64,000 nucleotides of DNA from assembly GCA_949788275.1 (NCBI GenBank), contig OX460916.1, positions 2,666,001 to 2,730,000 on the forward strand, given 5' to 3'. The notes under the pieces are model-generated. The model ran no database searches and had not been told where the DNA came from. It was given only the letters and a program-made list of their open reading frames with translations. Below, piece after piece: positions 15,415-24,294 of this stretch (positions within the stretch are counted from its first letter, which is position 1; every line of letters begins with the position of its first letter). The translations under genes were made by a program, and so were the position numbers. Source of the stretch: Weeksellaceae bacterium (lineage in GTDB: Bacteria > Bacteroidota > Bacteroidia > Flavobacteriales > Weeksellaceae).

Positions 15415-15537
15415 CCATAAATAGAACAATGCACTTAGACAGTCGAATTAAAAGGCTTGGTAGCGCAATTGATGTTAATTGTGACCTAGGAATTACTAAA
15501 AGCGAAGAGCTATAGAAATAAATAAAAATAGAAAACC

Positions 15538-15545
15538 TATCTTTG
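15538..15545 (+). promoter_or_regulatory. -7 element of the DEAD-box gene, start-proximal
   Basis: TATCTTTG ends 4 nt before the ATG at 15550. Transcription would start at or next to the ATG, so the mRNA is probably leaderless. The element supports 15550 as the start. Confidence 0.6.
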
Positions 15546-15549
15546 CAGC

Positions 15550-16905
15550 ATGGAAGCTACATTTGCTGATTTCGAATTACCCAAACAATTAAATACGGCT
15601 TTAGAAAAGCTCGCTATTACAACGCCAACACCTATTCAGATTAAATCGTTTAAACCGATTCTTTCGGGGAAAGACGTTATGGGAATTGCCCAAACTGGTA
15701 CAGGAAAAACGTTGGCTTATCTCCTGCCGATTATAAAAACCTACCAATACTCGAAAACGGATCAACCCAAGATTGTTATTCTTGTACCGACCCGAGAATT
15801 AGTGGTTCAGGTGACAGATATTGTCTGTGATTTAACTGAATTTATTAATGTACGTGTATTGGGTATTTATGGTGGTGTAAATATTAAGTCTCAGAAGGCT
15901 GCTATTTACCAGGGTCTAGATATTTTAGTGGGTACGCCTGGTCGTGTGTTAGATTTGGCGATTGACAATGTTTTGTCTTTTAAAGACATGAAAAAATTGG
16001 TGGTTGATGAGTTTGATGAAATGCTTAGTTTAGGTTTTAAATCTCAGCTAACGCATTTGTTTACCATGATTAGTGATCGCCGTCAGAACATTTTGTTTTC
16101 GGCAACGATGACCGATCAGGTAGATGATATGTTGAATGAGTATTTTAAAAATCCGCTGGAGATTTCGTTAGCAAAATCGGGTACACCTTTAGAGAAGATT
16201 GAGCAAATTGCGATTGATGTTGAGAATTTTAATACCAAATTAAATTTACTGATTCACCAATTGGAAACAGAAAAGGATTTGGAGAAAATTTTAATTTTCG
16301 CGAACAATAAGAAGCATGCTGATTTAATTTTCAATCGAATTGAGGAGTCTTTTCCGGGCGAGTTTGGCGTTATTCATTCGAATAAGTCGCAAAACTTCCG
16401 TTTAAGAACCATGAAGAGCTTTTCTAATAATGAGTTAAGAGGAATTGTAACCACCGATATTATGGCCAGAGGGTTAGATATACCGGATGTTTCTCATGTG
16501 ATTAACTTTGAGATTCCGGAGGTTCCTGAGCAGTATATTCACCGAATTGGTAGAACGGGTAGAGCAGACAAGAAAGGGATTGCGATTTCGTATTATACCG
16601 CGAAAGAAGAATATTTCTTAACGGAGATAGAGGCTTTAATGGAAAGAGAAATTGATAGTAGAGCTTTTCCGGTAGATGATGTGATTGTAAACCCTGTTAA
16701 AATGGAGTTTGAGAAGGACGTGATTAAGATGAAAAACCCTGTTCAGATAGAAATTGTTGAACGTGGTGCAGCTTTCCATGAGAAAAAAGAGAAGAATAAG
16801 AAAGTCAATTTAGGAGGACCTACCAAACGTAAGCCACCGAAGACGAAGACCATTAATAGAGGTCAACAAAAGCAGAAAGCAAAAGCGAGAAAGAAAGGAA
16901 AATAA
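15550..16905 (+). CDS. DEAD-box RNA helicase (DEFD variant)
   Basis: 451 residues. Q motif with Gln30, motif I AQTGTGKT (47-54), PTREL, TPGR, motif II DEFD (153-156) instead of DEAD, motif III SAT (184-186), and HRIGRTGR in domain 2. The last 60 residues are a basic Lys/Arg/Gly tail typical of RNA-binding extensions. DEFD is a known variant among Bacteroidota helicases (recalled). Role in RNA remodelling, likely ribosome assembly or cold growth; the substrate cannot be read from sequence. Promoter appears leaderless. Confidence 0.92.
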   Translation: MEATFADFELPKQLNTALEKLAITTPTPIQIKSFKPILSGKDVMGIAQTGTGKTLAYLLPIIKTYQYSKTDQPKIVILVPTRELVVQVTDIVCDLTEFINVRVLGIYGGVNIKSQKAAIYQGLDILVGTPGRVLDLAIDNVLSFKDMKKLVVDEFDEMLSLGFKSQLTHLFTMISDRRQNILFSATMTDQVDDMLNEYFKNPLEISLAKSGTPLEKIEQIAIDVENFNTKLNLLIHQLETEKDLEKILIFANNKKHADLIFNRIEESFPGEFGVIHSNKSQNFRLRTMKSFSNNELRGIVTTDIMARGLDIPDVSHVINFEIPEVPEQYIHRIGRTGRADKKGIAISYYTAKEEYFLTEIEALMEREIDSRAFPVDDVIVNPVKMEFEKDVIKMKNPVQIEIVERGAAFHEKKEKNKKVNLGGPTKRKPPKTKTINRGQQKQKAKARKKGK

Positions 16906-16911
16906 ATTCTT

Positions 16912-16960
16912 TATAGATACAAAAAAGCACGTCCATTGGACGTGCTTTTTTGTATCTATA
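16912..16960. terminator. Bidirectional terminator, 23-bp perfect stem
   Basis: Arms 16912-16934 and 16938-16960 are exact inverted repeats around ATT, with A6/T6 runs inside. It ends the helicase gene and the convergent DUF4374 gene. Confidence 0.92.
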
Positions 16961-16980
16961 ACCTCCTCCTCACTCGGGGT

Positions 16981-18195
16981 CTAATTTTTAAAGACATCTA
17001 ATTTGGTGATAGCGGTTACATTTTGAACGTTTTTAATGGTAATTCCTTTGGTTGCCTGAGCCGTTTTAGCGTCAATAGCAAAGACGTGGAATGTATTGCT
17101 CATTGCTAAATCTTTAAAGACATAGTGAATGGTTTGTTGATCTTTTTCGACATATACTTTTTGTCGATACCACATCTGTGGGTGATCTGGTAGACCTTTT
17201 ACCCATTGAATTTTCTGCGTTTTTACATCCACAATCGCTAATCGGGTTTCTCCGTCCCAGGTGTTTTCGATTTGCTTATCTGTGAAAAAAGAAACTAAGA
17301 AGGTTGTACCGCCAATGTATTCTGCACGAGAAAGCTTGTGACCGTTAGTCGCTTTTTCGACGTCGAAAAAATAACTTTGATCGAATTCTTCTTGGTCTTT
17401 GTTTATACGAATAATCGCTGATGGATTCTTCGACTTTTCGGCTGTTGAAAAGACGTAGGTATCGCCATCGGCAACCTGTTGAACACCTTGTTGGCCAAAC
17501 CAAGCACCTACAGTACCCGTACGGCCGTCACTAATTACTTTCTTGAGCGTTAGTTCGGGATAATTAACCACGGCAATCCAAGTACTGTCTCTTAGCTTAC
17601 TATCACCGTTATCTAAACCCATGGAATAAGGGACAAACATTTTGTCTTGACCTACTTGAAAAATCCCATGCCATTCAGGTTTTTCGTTGTTGATTTCCAG
17701 TTTCTTAAAATCGAGCTGACCTCGACCAGCAATTTTTAAATTAACGGCATCTAACCTGTATAATTGACCGCTAAAACTTCCGCAAACCACTTCACTTTCA
17801 TTAAAGTTTCCATGAACAGCAACGGTTAACGCATTTAATTTATAGCCTACTTTATATATTCCACCATCGCTTTGTAAGCGATAAGGCGTAATTGGACCTT
17901 GTCCTGCACCACCGGTTCCGTATACCGAAGCAAACAACGTATTATTTTGTGTGAAAAAGGAATAGGCATCGGTTTCTATTCCGTTCTTAATGGATAATTC
18001 GCCTTGGGTAATGTCTTTGGCTGCAATAATATAATTGGAGGTTTCAATTCCTTCTGAACCGATGGATTGAGCCACAAAAACGTATTTGCTCTCAGCAGGA
18101 CCATCGTTTTCAGGATCGAAAGAAGTATCATCTTCAGAACAAGATAGGACAGAAAAAAAAGCCAAGAGGAAGGTGAATAATTGAAATGATTTCAT
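16981..18195 (-). CDS. DUF4374 lipoprotein of an iron/siderophore operon
   Basis: 404 residues from the ATG at 18195; the frame runs further up but only into the end of the receptor gene. Lipoprotein signal MKSFQLFTFLLAFFSVLSCS with lipidated Cys19, then repeated beta-strand segments of propeller type. DUF4374 proteins usually sit beside TonB receptors and PepSY proteins in Bacteroidota, as here; they may bind the substrate at the surface (inference). Last gene of the leftward operon, 10 bp after the receptor. Confidence 0.85.
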   Translation of the reverse strand: MKSFQLFTFLLAFFSVLSCSEDDTSFDPENDGPAESKYVFVAQSIGSEGIETSNYIIAAKDITQGELSIKNGIETDAYSFFTQNNTLFASVYGTGGAGQGPITPYRLQSDGGIYKVGYKLNALTVAVHGNFNESEVVCGSFSGQLYRLDAVNLKIAGRGQLDFKKLEINNEKPEWHGIFQVGQDKMFVPYSMGLDNGDSKLRDSTWIAVVNYPELTLKKVISDGRTGTVGAWFGQQGVQQVADGDTYVFSTAEKSKNPSAIIRINKDQEEFDQSYFFDVEKATNGHKLSRAEYIGGTTFLVSFFTDKQIENTWDGETRLAIVDVKTQKIQWVKGLPDHPQMWYRQKVYVEKDQQTIHYVFKDLAMSNTFHVFAIDAKTAQATKGITIKNVQNVTAITKLDVFKN

Positions 18196-18205
18196 GGAAA
18201 AGGAA

Positions 18206-20551
18206 TTATAAATAATATCTAAATTTAACATTGAATGAACGACTTGGTTTTTGGAGACTAAAATTGTCATATAACTTGGCATCCGCTAAGTTTCTTACTT
18301 CAAACGCCACGTTATATTTACCGTTTTTTAAACTATACAACAATGATATATCTTGAACAAACTGCTCGGGTACAATATCTTTGGTGTTTTTAGCACCATG
18401 ACTTGGCCATTTCAAGTAGTATTCATGGACGTACATTAAATTATAATCTAGCTGTAATGCATTTCCTGTTTTTATAACGTTATCGATGTGAAGTCCGATA
18501 TGTCCATTGCCATAAACGTAGGGGATATTAGGAATACGGTCTTTATAGACGGCACTTACTTCTGTACTTTCACCTTCGAACTTAGACGTGTTCATAAGGT
18601 GTTGATACGTCGCGTTAATTCCTATGTGAATTAAATTCTTATAGGTATACTTCAATTGGGCATCGATGGAAGTGGTTTGAACATCGCGTAAATTCACCAT
18701 CTGCTGACTAGCCGCGCCACCTGATGTATTTGTACTTGCCCGAATATAATCTTTGGTTGAACGATAAAAAAAGTTACTTTCTAATCCGAAATGATGGTCT
18801 TCTTGAAGGGTAAATTGATAAAAAGCCCCCAAATTAAAGTTATTGCTCGACTCTGGTCTTAAGTTGTAATTAGAGGCTAAGTTAATTTCATCGCCAAACA
18901 TTTCTTCATTATCAGGTAAACGGTATGTTTTTTCGAACGATGCTTTTAATTGAAGCAAAGGCAATACATAGTAAGTGGATGCTAGCCCATAACCTGTATG
19001 ATTGGTGTGATTTTTCTGCGTAAAATAGAGCTCGTTATACACATCGCGAGACGTGCTATTTTGGCTATAGTTTTTAATAAAACCGAGTATATTCCAGTGG
19101 TTATTATGGGTGTACTGATAATTAAGTGCAACAATGTTTTTGGTTGATTTTAAAGGAAGGTCATTGGCTAAATTAGTCGGGTCTAATCGATCTTTTCCTT
19201 TACGGTTAAAGGTGTTAAAGGTATGATTAATCGATAGAGTATGCTGCTTATTTAGTTGATAGGCTAAATTTGTAGTCACCATCCCATTGTTATTTTTAAA
19301 CTTATAAAATGTTCGATTACGCTCACCACCCGTACCAGGAAATTCTATGTATTCGCCCAGCCAGTTGTATTGACGGTGTAAGGTATCAATAGCTTGTTCT
19401 TCGCCTAAGTTATAATTAGCGTTTACTCGAAGGGTTAATCCATCGACAAACATATTTTTCTTGCTGTAGCTTAGCGTTGGCATAACCGTATTTCCTTTGC
19501 GTTTACGACCACCATACACGTCGAACATTCGGTTTCCGGTTTGTATATCGGCTTTATTTTGTCCTAAGACTAAACCAACCATTAATTCATCGGCAAAAGA
19601 TTTGTCTACCAAACCAGCCTTAACGATAGCGGTTTCATTTTGATAACGATCATGGAAGCGTCTTACACGAGTCGGAATATATTCTCCTGTCGATAAATTT
19701 GCCACTTCGGCGTCTACCCAATAATTATTCTTTGAATAGTTCTGAAATAAACTAGCTGAAAATTTCACTCCAGAATTAGTTGTATACCCTGTATTTACAG
19801 ATGATTTCAGCGTATGGAATGAGCCATAGGATGTTGAAGCATCGACATAGAATTTTTTACGAGATGTTGTAATAATATTAACGGCTCCGCCTAATGCATC
19901 ACCACCGAGTTCTATAGGGACAACCCCTTTATAAACTTCAATATGATCGATTAAGTTGACCGGGATATTGTTGAGTTGAAAAGACGTTCCCATATTATCC
20001 ATGGGTACTCCGTCGACAAAAAAACGAATTTGATTCCCATCGAATCCGTTCAAAGAGAAATTAAATTTAGAACCCAAGCCACCATTTTCTCGAATTCGAA
20101 TCCCTGAAGTACGATTTAATAATTGGTTGACATCCGATGATACACTTGCCAGTTTTTGGGTATCAATCACATCTACAGAATAAGCCGATTCTTTTAGTTT
20201 CTGATTGTTATTCTTACCAAAAACAGCCGCTTCCTTGAGTTCTAGAACTTCGTGGGTTAACAAAAAGTCTTTTGTTAGACCTTCACCCGTTATTTCTACT
20301 TCCACTTCTTGATCTACAAAACCTACGGAACTGATTAAAAGTGTGTATTTTCCAGGCGTTAATCCTATTTTAAAAAGGCCCAATTCATTGGTTATTACCT
20401 GTTGATTACTTTCTAAAATCGTGATGGTAACCTGTTCAATGGCTTGCCTATTTTTGTCGACAATCTTTCCCTGCAAAGCCCCTGGGGTTAATTGAGCGGA
20501 GAGAACACCACTTATACACAAAGCAAAGAAGATGAGTTTATTCTTTTTCAT
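18206..20551 (-). CDS. TonB-dependent outer-membrane receptor
   Basis: 781 residues: signal peptide (MKKNKLIFFALCISGVLSA), CarboxypepD_reg-like beta-sandwich (about 22-105), plug (about 115-225, with NQLLNRTSGIRIRENGG and IELGGDALGGAVNIITT), then a beta barrel ending in an aromatic-rich last strand (SFNVKFRYYL). Takes up a ferric siderophore or similar ligand; substrate inferred from the PepSY, DUF4374 and siderophore-interacting genes nearby. Confidence 0.92.
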   Translation of the reverse strand: MKKNKLIFFALCISGVLSAQLTPGALQGKIVDKNRQAIEQVTITILESNQQVITNELGLFKIGLTPGKYTLLISSVGFVDQEVEVEITGEGLTKDFLLTHEVLELKEAAVFGKNNNQKLKESAYSVDVIDTQKLASVSSDVNQLLNRTSGIRIRENGGLGSKFNFSLNGFDGNQIRFFVDGVPMDNMGTSFQLNNIPVNLIDHIEVYKGVVPIELGGDALGGAVNIITTSRKKFYVDASTSYGSFHTLKSSVNTGYTTNSGVKFSASLFQNYSKNNYWVDAEVANLSTGEYIPTRVRRFHDRYQNETAIVKAGLVDKSFADELMVGLVLGQNKADIQTGNRMFDVYGGRKRKGNTVMPTLSYSKKNMFVDGLTLRVNANYNLGEEQAIDTLHRQYNWLGEYIEFPGTGGERNRTFYKFKNNNGMVTTNLAYQLNKQHTLSINHTFNTFNRKGKDRLDPTNLANDLPLKSTKNIVALNYQYTHNNHWNILGFIKNYSQNSTSRDVYNELYFTQKNHTNHTGYGLASTYYVLPLLQLKASFEKTYRLPDNEEMFGDEINLASNYNLRPESSNNFNLGAFYQFTLQEDHHFGLESNFFYRSTKDYIRASTNTSGGAASQQMVNLRDVQTTSIDAQLKYTYKNLIHIGINATYQHLMNTSKFEGESTEVSAVYKDRIPNIPYVYGNGHIGLHIDNVIKTGNALQLDYNLMYVHEYYLKWPSHGAKNTKDIVPEQFVQDISLLYSLKNGKYNVAFEVRNLADAKLYDNFSLQKPSRSFNVKFRYYL

Positions 20552-20588
20552 GAATTAATTTTTTATAGTATTTATGCGTTAGTTGGTT

Positions 20589-22724
20589 TTATTTTCGATC
20601 AAAGCGATAACTTAACGATAGGGTAATTGCACGGCTATCCAGTTTATAATCCCTTTTCATCTGGATGGCTTTGGCTGAAGAAGTGATGGTATAGTCTCGG
20701 GTATTTAACACATCTGTTGCGGCTAACTTAATGGACGCCTTCTTTTGGAAGAATTGTTTCGACAAGCCCAGTGTTAAATCAAAATAGGCCTCGCGCTCAA
20801 AAAGTCCCATAGACGATTTTCCGTTGAATTGGGCATTCGCTTCCGCCTGCCAATTGTTTTTAAACTGAAAAGCATTTTGCGCACTCACATTAACTGTCCA
20901 TTGTGCTGAATGGACGTCCACTTGATCATAATCACCTTTAAATCGATTCTCGAAAACATTTCCTAGTGCATTGATGGTCCACCATTTGTAAGGGGAAAAC
21001 GACGCTGTTAAGTTTAACCCATACGTAGTTGATTTCGCTAAATTTTCTTGGGTTGTGACGGTTAACTGTTCTGTAGGAAAATACCTAAATACTTCCGTCA
21101 TTACATCATGGGTCTGGTTGTAGTAAAGGGTAGCCATTAATCGGTTCGAAAGGGCAAAGCCTATTTCTGTGGCATGTGTAACCTCTGGTTTCAATTGAGG
21201 GTTTCCTTGCCAATAATTGAAGGCATCATCGTAAAAACGGAAAGGATTTAAATCGAAATGACTTGGTCGATTAATCCGTTTACTATACGATGCGTGAATT
21301 GCTTGCTTATTAGGAAAGGTATATTTAACCGAAGCACTGGGAAACCATTTTACATAATCGGCTGTGTTCTTCTCTAAGGTCACTTGTTGCTCACCACTCA
21401 TAGAAGTGTATTCCATTCTTACACCTGCTTGAACGGTTAATCGATCCCAATTCAAGGCGTAATTCGCATAAGCAGCATGAATTTGTTCATCGAACTGAAA
21501 ATGATTCGTGGCCTTGGTATCGATGACCCAATGAGGTTGATCTAAAGATTCATAAACGGTAGGATTATCATTGCTTTTAACACTTGATTTCCATCCTAAA
21601 TCTAACGTTTGTTGTTCATTTATAGGAAGTATTAAATCCATTTTCCCGTCAAAGACTTTCAACTTCGATGGGATATAGCCTCTTCGATCTAGATCACCAG
21701 GTTCTATCAAAGGATCTTCAACTAAATACCGAGTAGTTTGAAACTGATTTGATTTAAAAGAAGAGGCTTCATAGCTTGCGTCGACGGTTAAAACAGTTCC
21801 TTTATCGTTAAAAACATGGCGCCCATTGACATTTAAAGTATAGTCCTTCCACGATTCTTTGTCGTTATTACTTGTGATAGCATGACTAAGTAACACGAGC
21901 TGATTCGAAAAAGATTGATTACTTCCACCATGGTCATTTTGATAACGTCCAATTTTGGCATCCAATGAGGCACCTAAAGAAGTTGATGTACTGAATGCAT
22001 AATCCAATCCCAGTTTAAAATTATTAGATGTTAAAGGCTCATTGGTCTTTCCGCTTTGAATAACTCTTTTCGCTAATACACCATTTGAATCGAATGCATT
22101 TTGCGTAAATATCTTTTGTTCCTCTTCCCCCCGAAAAGTATAGGTATAATCACCAAATAAACTTAGGCGATTTTTGGTATAGCTAAAGTTTGCACCTGAA
22201 CTCATTCGGTTTTTTCGGCTTCTACCTGCGTTTGTAAAAATATTCCCGCTTAATCCTTCCGTGGTTGATTTTTTCAATACAATATTTATAATTCCTGCAT
22301 TTCCTGCAGCATCATATTGAGCAGAAGGATTTGTTATTACTTCTATTTGTTTCAATGATGCAGAAGAAGTGGATTTTAAGACATTGGCTAGTTCTTTTTG
22401 TGATAAATGTGTCAACTTGCCATTAATCATTACACTGACTCCTTTTTTACCTCGAACCGACAGCTCTCCATCATGCCCTACGACGACACCAGGTGCTCTA
22501 CTTAAGACATCTAGAACATTCGTTCCATCTGAAAGGATACTTTGTTCTACGTTAAAAATTAATTTATCTGATTTCTGAATAAACAAAGGTTTTTTCGATT
22601 GAATAAATACTTCGTTTAAACGAACATCCGAAAGATTCATATCTAAAGAATCACTTTCTTCCGCTGTTTGTCCATAACTATAGATTGAAATTGCCGAAAA
22701 GGCAATTAGTAATTGTATTTTCAT
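20589..22724 (-). CDS. Outer-membrane beta-barrel family protein (TonB receptor-like)
   Basis: 711 residues: signal peptide, a plug-like domain (LRAPGVV-type segment VLDVLSRAPGVVVGHDG, then QIEVITNPSAQYDAAGNAGIINI), and a long barrel of the OMP_b-brl_3 type ending in LSLSYRFDRK. It lacks the CarboxypepD_reg domain seen in the neighbouring receptor. Its start overlaps the PepSY gene end by 4 nt (ATGA), so both are translated together. Probably a second outer-membrane component of the same uptake system; partner roles are inferred. Confidence 0.87.
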   Translation of the reverse strand: MKIQLLIAFSAISIYSYGQTAEESDSLDMNLSDVRLNEVFIQSKKPLFIQKSDKLIFNVEQSILSDGTNVLDVLSRAPGVVVGHDGELSVRGKKGVSVMINGKLTHLSQKELANVLKSTSSASLKQIEVITNPSAQYDAAGNAGIINIVLKKSTTEGLSGNIFTNAGRSRKNRMSSGANFSYTKNRLSLFGDYTYTFRGEEEQKIFTQNAFDSNGVLAKRVIQSGKTNEPLTSNNFKLGLDYAFSTSTSLGASLDAKIGRYQNDHGGSNQSFSNQLVLLSHAITSNNDKESWKDYTLNVNGRHVFNDKGTVLTVDASYEASSFKSNQFQTTRYLVEDPLIEPGDLDRRGYIPSKLKVFDGKMDLILPINEQQTLDLGWKSSVKSNDNPTVYESLDQPHWVIDTKATNHFQFDEQIHAAYANYALNWDRLTVQAGVRMEYTSMSGEQQVTLEKNTADYVKWFPSASVKYTFPNKQAIHASYSKRINRPSHFDLNPFRFYDDAFNYWQGNPQLKPEVTHATEIGFALSNRLMATLYYNQTHDVMTEVFRYFPTEQLTVTTQENLAKSTTYGLNLTASFSPYKWWTINALGNVFENRFKGDYDQVDVHSAQWTVNVSAQNAFQFKNNWQAEANAQFNGKSSMGLFEREAYFDLTLGLSKQFFQKKASIKLAATDVLNTRDYTITSSAKAIQMKRDYKLDSRAITLSLSYRFDRK

Positions 22725-23944
22725 GCCGTTAATTTTGGTGGAGTTTGTTTCTTTTTCTTTTTTCGACCCATCCAGATCAGAAATCCTGATATAGGGAGTG
22801 AAGCGCAGATCAGGCTCATAAAAAAACCAATGATTTTTCCTGTCATCCCGAAATAAGAGCCTACATGGAGGTCATAATCAATTCCAACGGCCTTCTCTGC
22901 AAACGACTGATCTTTGTAGGGGCGATTAAATAGTAACTCACCCGAATGATCATCGAAAATTAATAAATGGGTATCGTGATAAGTAAATGGACCTCCTTTC
23001 ACATAGACACTTAAGTTATCATGATGGTGATCAGCCTCCTCATGATCCTCAAGGTCTAATCCAAAAGAATGGGCTTTAGGGTATAATTCTCTCACCTTTC
23101 CAATAATCTGTTCAATGGTTTCAGGGGTTTCCATTGATTCGGGTGCCGTGGTTTTATAATGTTCAAAACTTGGATAAGTAGAATCGCCTCCATTGAATAA
23201 CGTATAGGTATACGTTCCTAACACTCTAAAAGATAAAAACAACCCAGCAATGGCAATAATTAAAGCGAAGAAGGAGGCATAGAAACCGAGTATATTATGA
23301 ACATCATAATTTTTCCTTTTCCAGTTTTTAATGTTTTTCCATCGAAACCAAAACCGTTGCTTTCTCGCCTTTTTATTTTTGGGCCACCATAGAACAATTC
23401 CACTGATTAGCATAACGACAAAGATAATCGTAGCTACCCCCACGATGGTACTTCCAATGGATCCATTTAACAAAAGCGAACGATGCAAAATCATTGTAAA
23501 GAAAAAGATATTGTTTCGGATATTGTGAACACCAATAACTTCCCCTGTGTATTGATTCACGTAGACCGTTTTAAAAATAAGATACGTATCAAAATAATTC
23601 CAACCTTCAGGATTGGTTTTAAAAAATCCGAATTGATACGATCGATTCGGATCAATAGGCACTGTTACATCTTCCGAATTAATCTCCTCTTTCATATAAG
23701 CATTCACTATATCTTTCAACTCATGAACAGGCAGTGCTCGTTTATTGGTTATATCTTGCTCTCCATGAAAGATTAATTCCTGACGGGTATATTCGGTGAT
23801 ATCTTCATTAAATATATAGATCGCTCCTGTAATAGAGACAATAAAAACAATGATTCCTGATGCAAGTCCTAGCCAGAGATGTATTTTTCCAACATATTTT
23901 TTCATTTTTGCTTTAAGGAATGATTTTCTTTCAGTTCTTTTCAT
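22721..23944 (-). CDS. PepSY-associated membrane protein (iron-uptake reductase type)
   Basis: 407 residues, start ATG 23944, first gene of the operon. Four membrane helices: one near the N-terminus (HLWLGLASGIIVFIVSITGAI), one around 155-185, one around 215-240, one near the C-terminus (about 365-390), with PepSY-like periplasmic parts between and a His-rich EDHEEADHHHD segment. Such proteins are linked to siderophore-iron reduction or release in the periplasm (family knowledge, not proven). Preceded by a Fur-box-like palindrome. Confidence 0.87.
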   Translation of the reverse strand: MKRTERKSFLKAKMKKYVGKIHLWLGLASGIIVFIVSITGAIYIFNEDITEYTRQELIFHGEQDITNKRALPVHELKDIVNAYMKEEINSEDVTVPIDPNRSYQFGFFKTNPEGWNYFDTYLIFKTVYVNQYTGEVIGVHNIRNNIFFFTMILHRSLLLNGSIGSTIVGVATIIFVVMLISGIVLWWPKNKKARKQRFWFRWKNIKNWKRKNYDVHNILGFYASFFALIIAIAGLFLSFRVLGTYTYTLFNGGDSTYPSFEHYKTTAPESMETPETIEQIIGKVRELYPKAHSFGLDLEDHEEADHHHDNLSVYVKGGPFTYHDTHLLIFDDHSGELLFNRPYKDQSFAEKAVGIDYDLHVGSYFGMTGKIIGFFMSLICASLPISGFLIWMGRKKKKKQTPPKLTA

Positions 23945-24082
23945 GGGGTCGTCGCTTTATTGATAAGAATATAAATGGGTTACACATTCATTGACCAAAT
24001 TGTATTTCTAAATTTTTAGAAATCCCTTTTGTAATCCACATGCATGTTTTAATTTTAAACAAAACAACATAGTGTATGTATT

Positions 24083-24115
24083 ATTTAGAATCATTTAAAA
24101 TAAAGCGCAAACATA
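24083..24115 (-). promoter_or_regulatory. Promoter and Fur-box-like site of the iron operon
   Basis: Minus-strand -7 element TATGTTTG (24108-24115), with ATTTAGAATCATTTAAAAT (24083-24101), a 9-1-9 imperfect palindrome, just downstream where it would overlap the transcription start. It resembles the Fur box I recall for Riemerella (16 of 19 positions). The rest of the 350-bp gap holds only the terminator at 24208. Confidence 0.5.
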
Positions 24116-24207
24116 CATCTAATTAGAGAGAGTCTAAATAAAAATAATAAAACCTTTATCATGTTTTCTATCCATTTTAGGGATGGGATGGGATAGAATA
24201 TTTATCT

Positions 24208-24256
24208 ATAAAGCATAAAAAAACACGCCTATTAGACGTGTTTTTTTATGCTTTAT
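24208..24256 (-). terminator. Terminator of the sulfatase-family gene
   Basis: Long stem ATAAAGCATAAAAAAACACG paired with its inverted copy around CTATTAG, one mismatch near the loop. Lies 39 bp after the leftward stop at 24295. Confidence 0.85.
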
Positions 24257-24294
24257 GTTTAAATTCTTCACTTAGAAGAAAGACGGTGACCGTT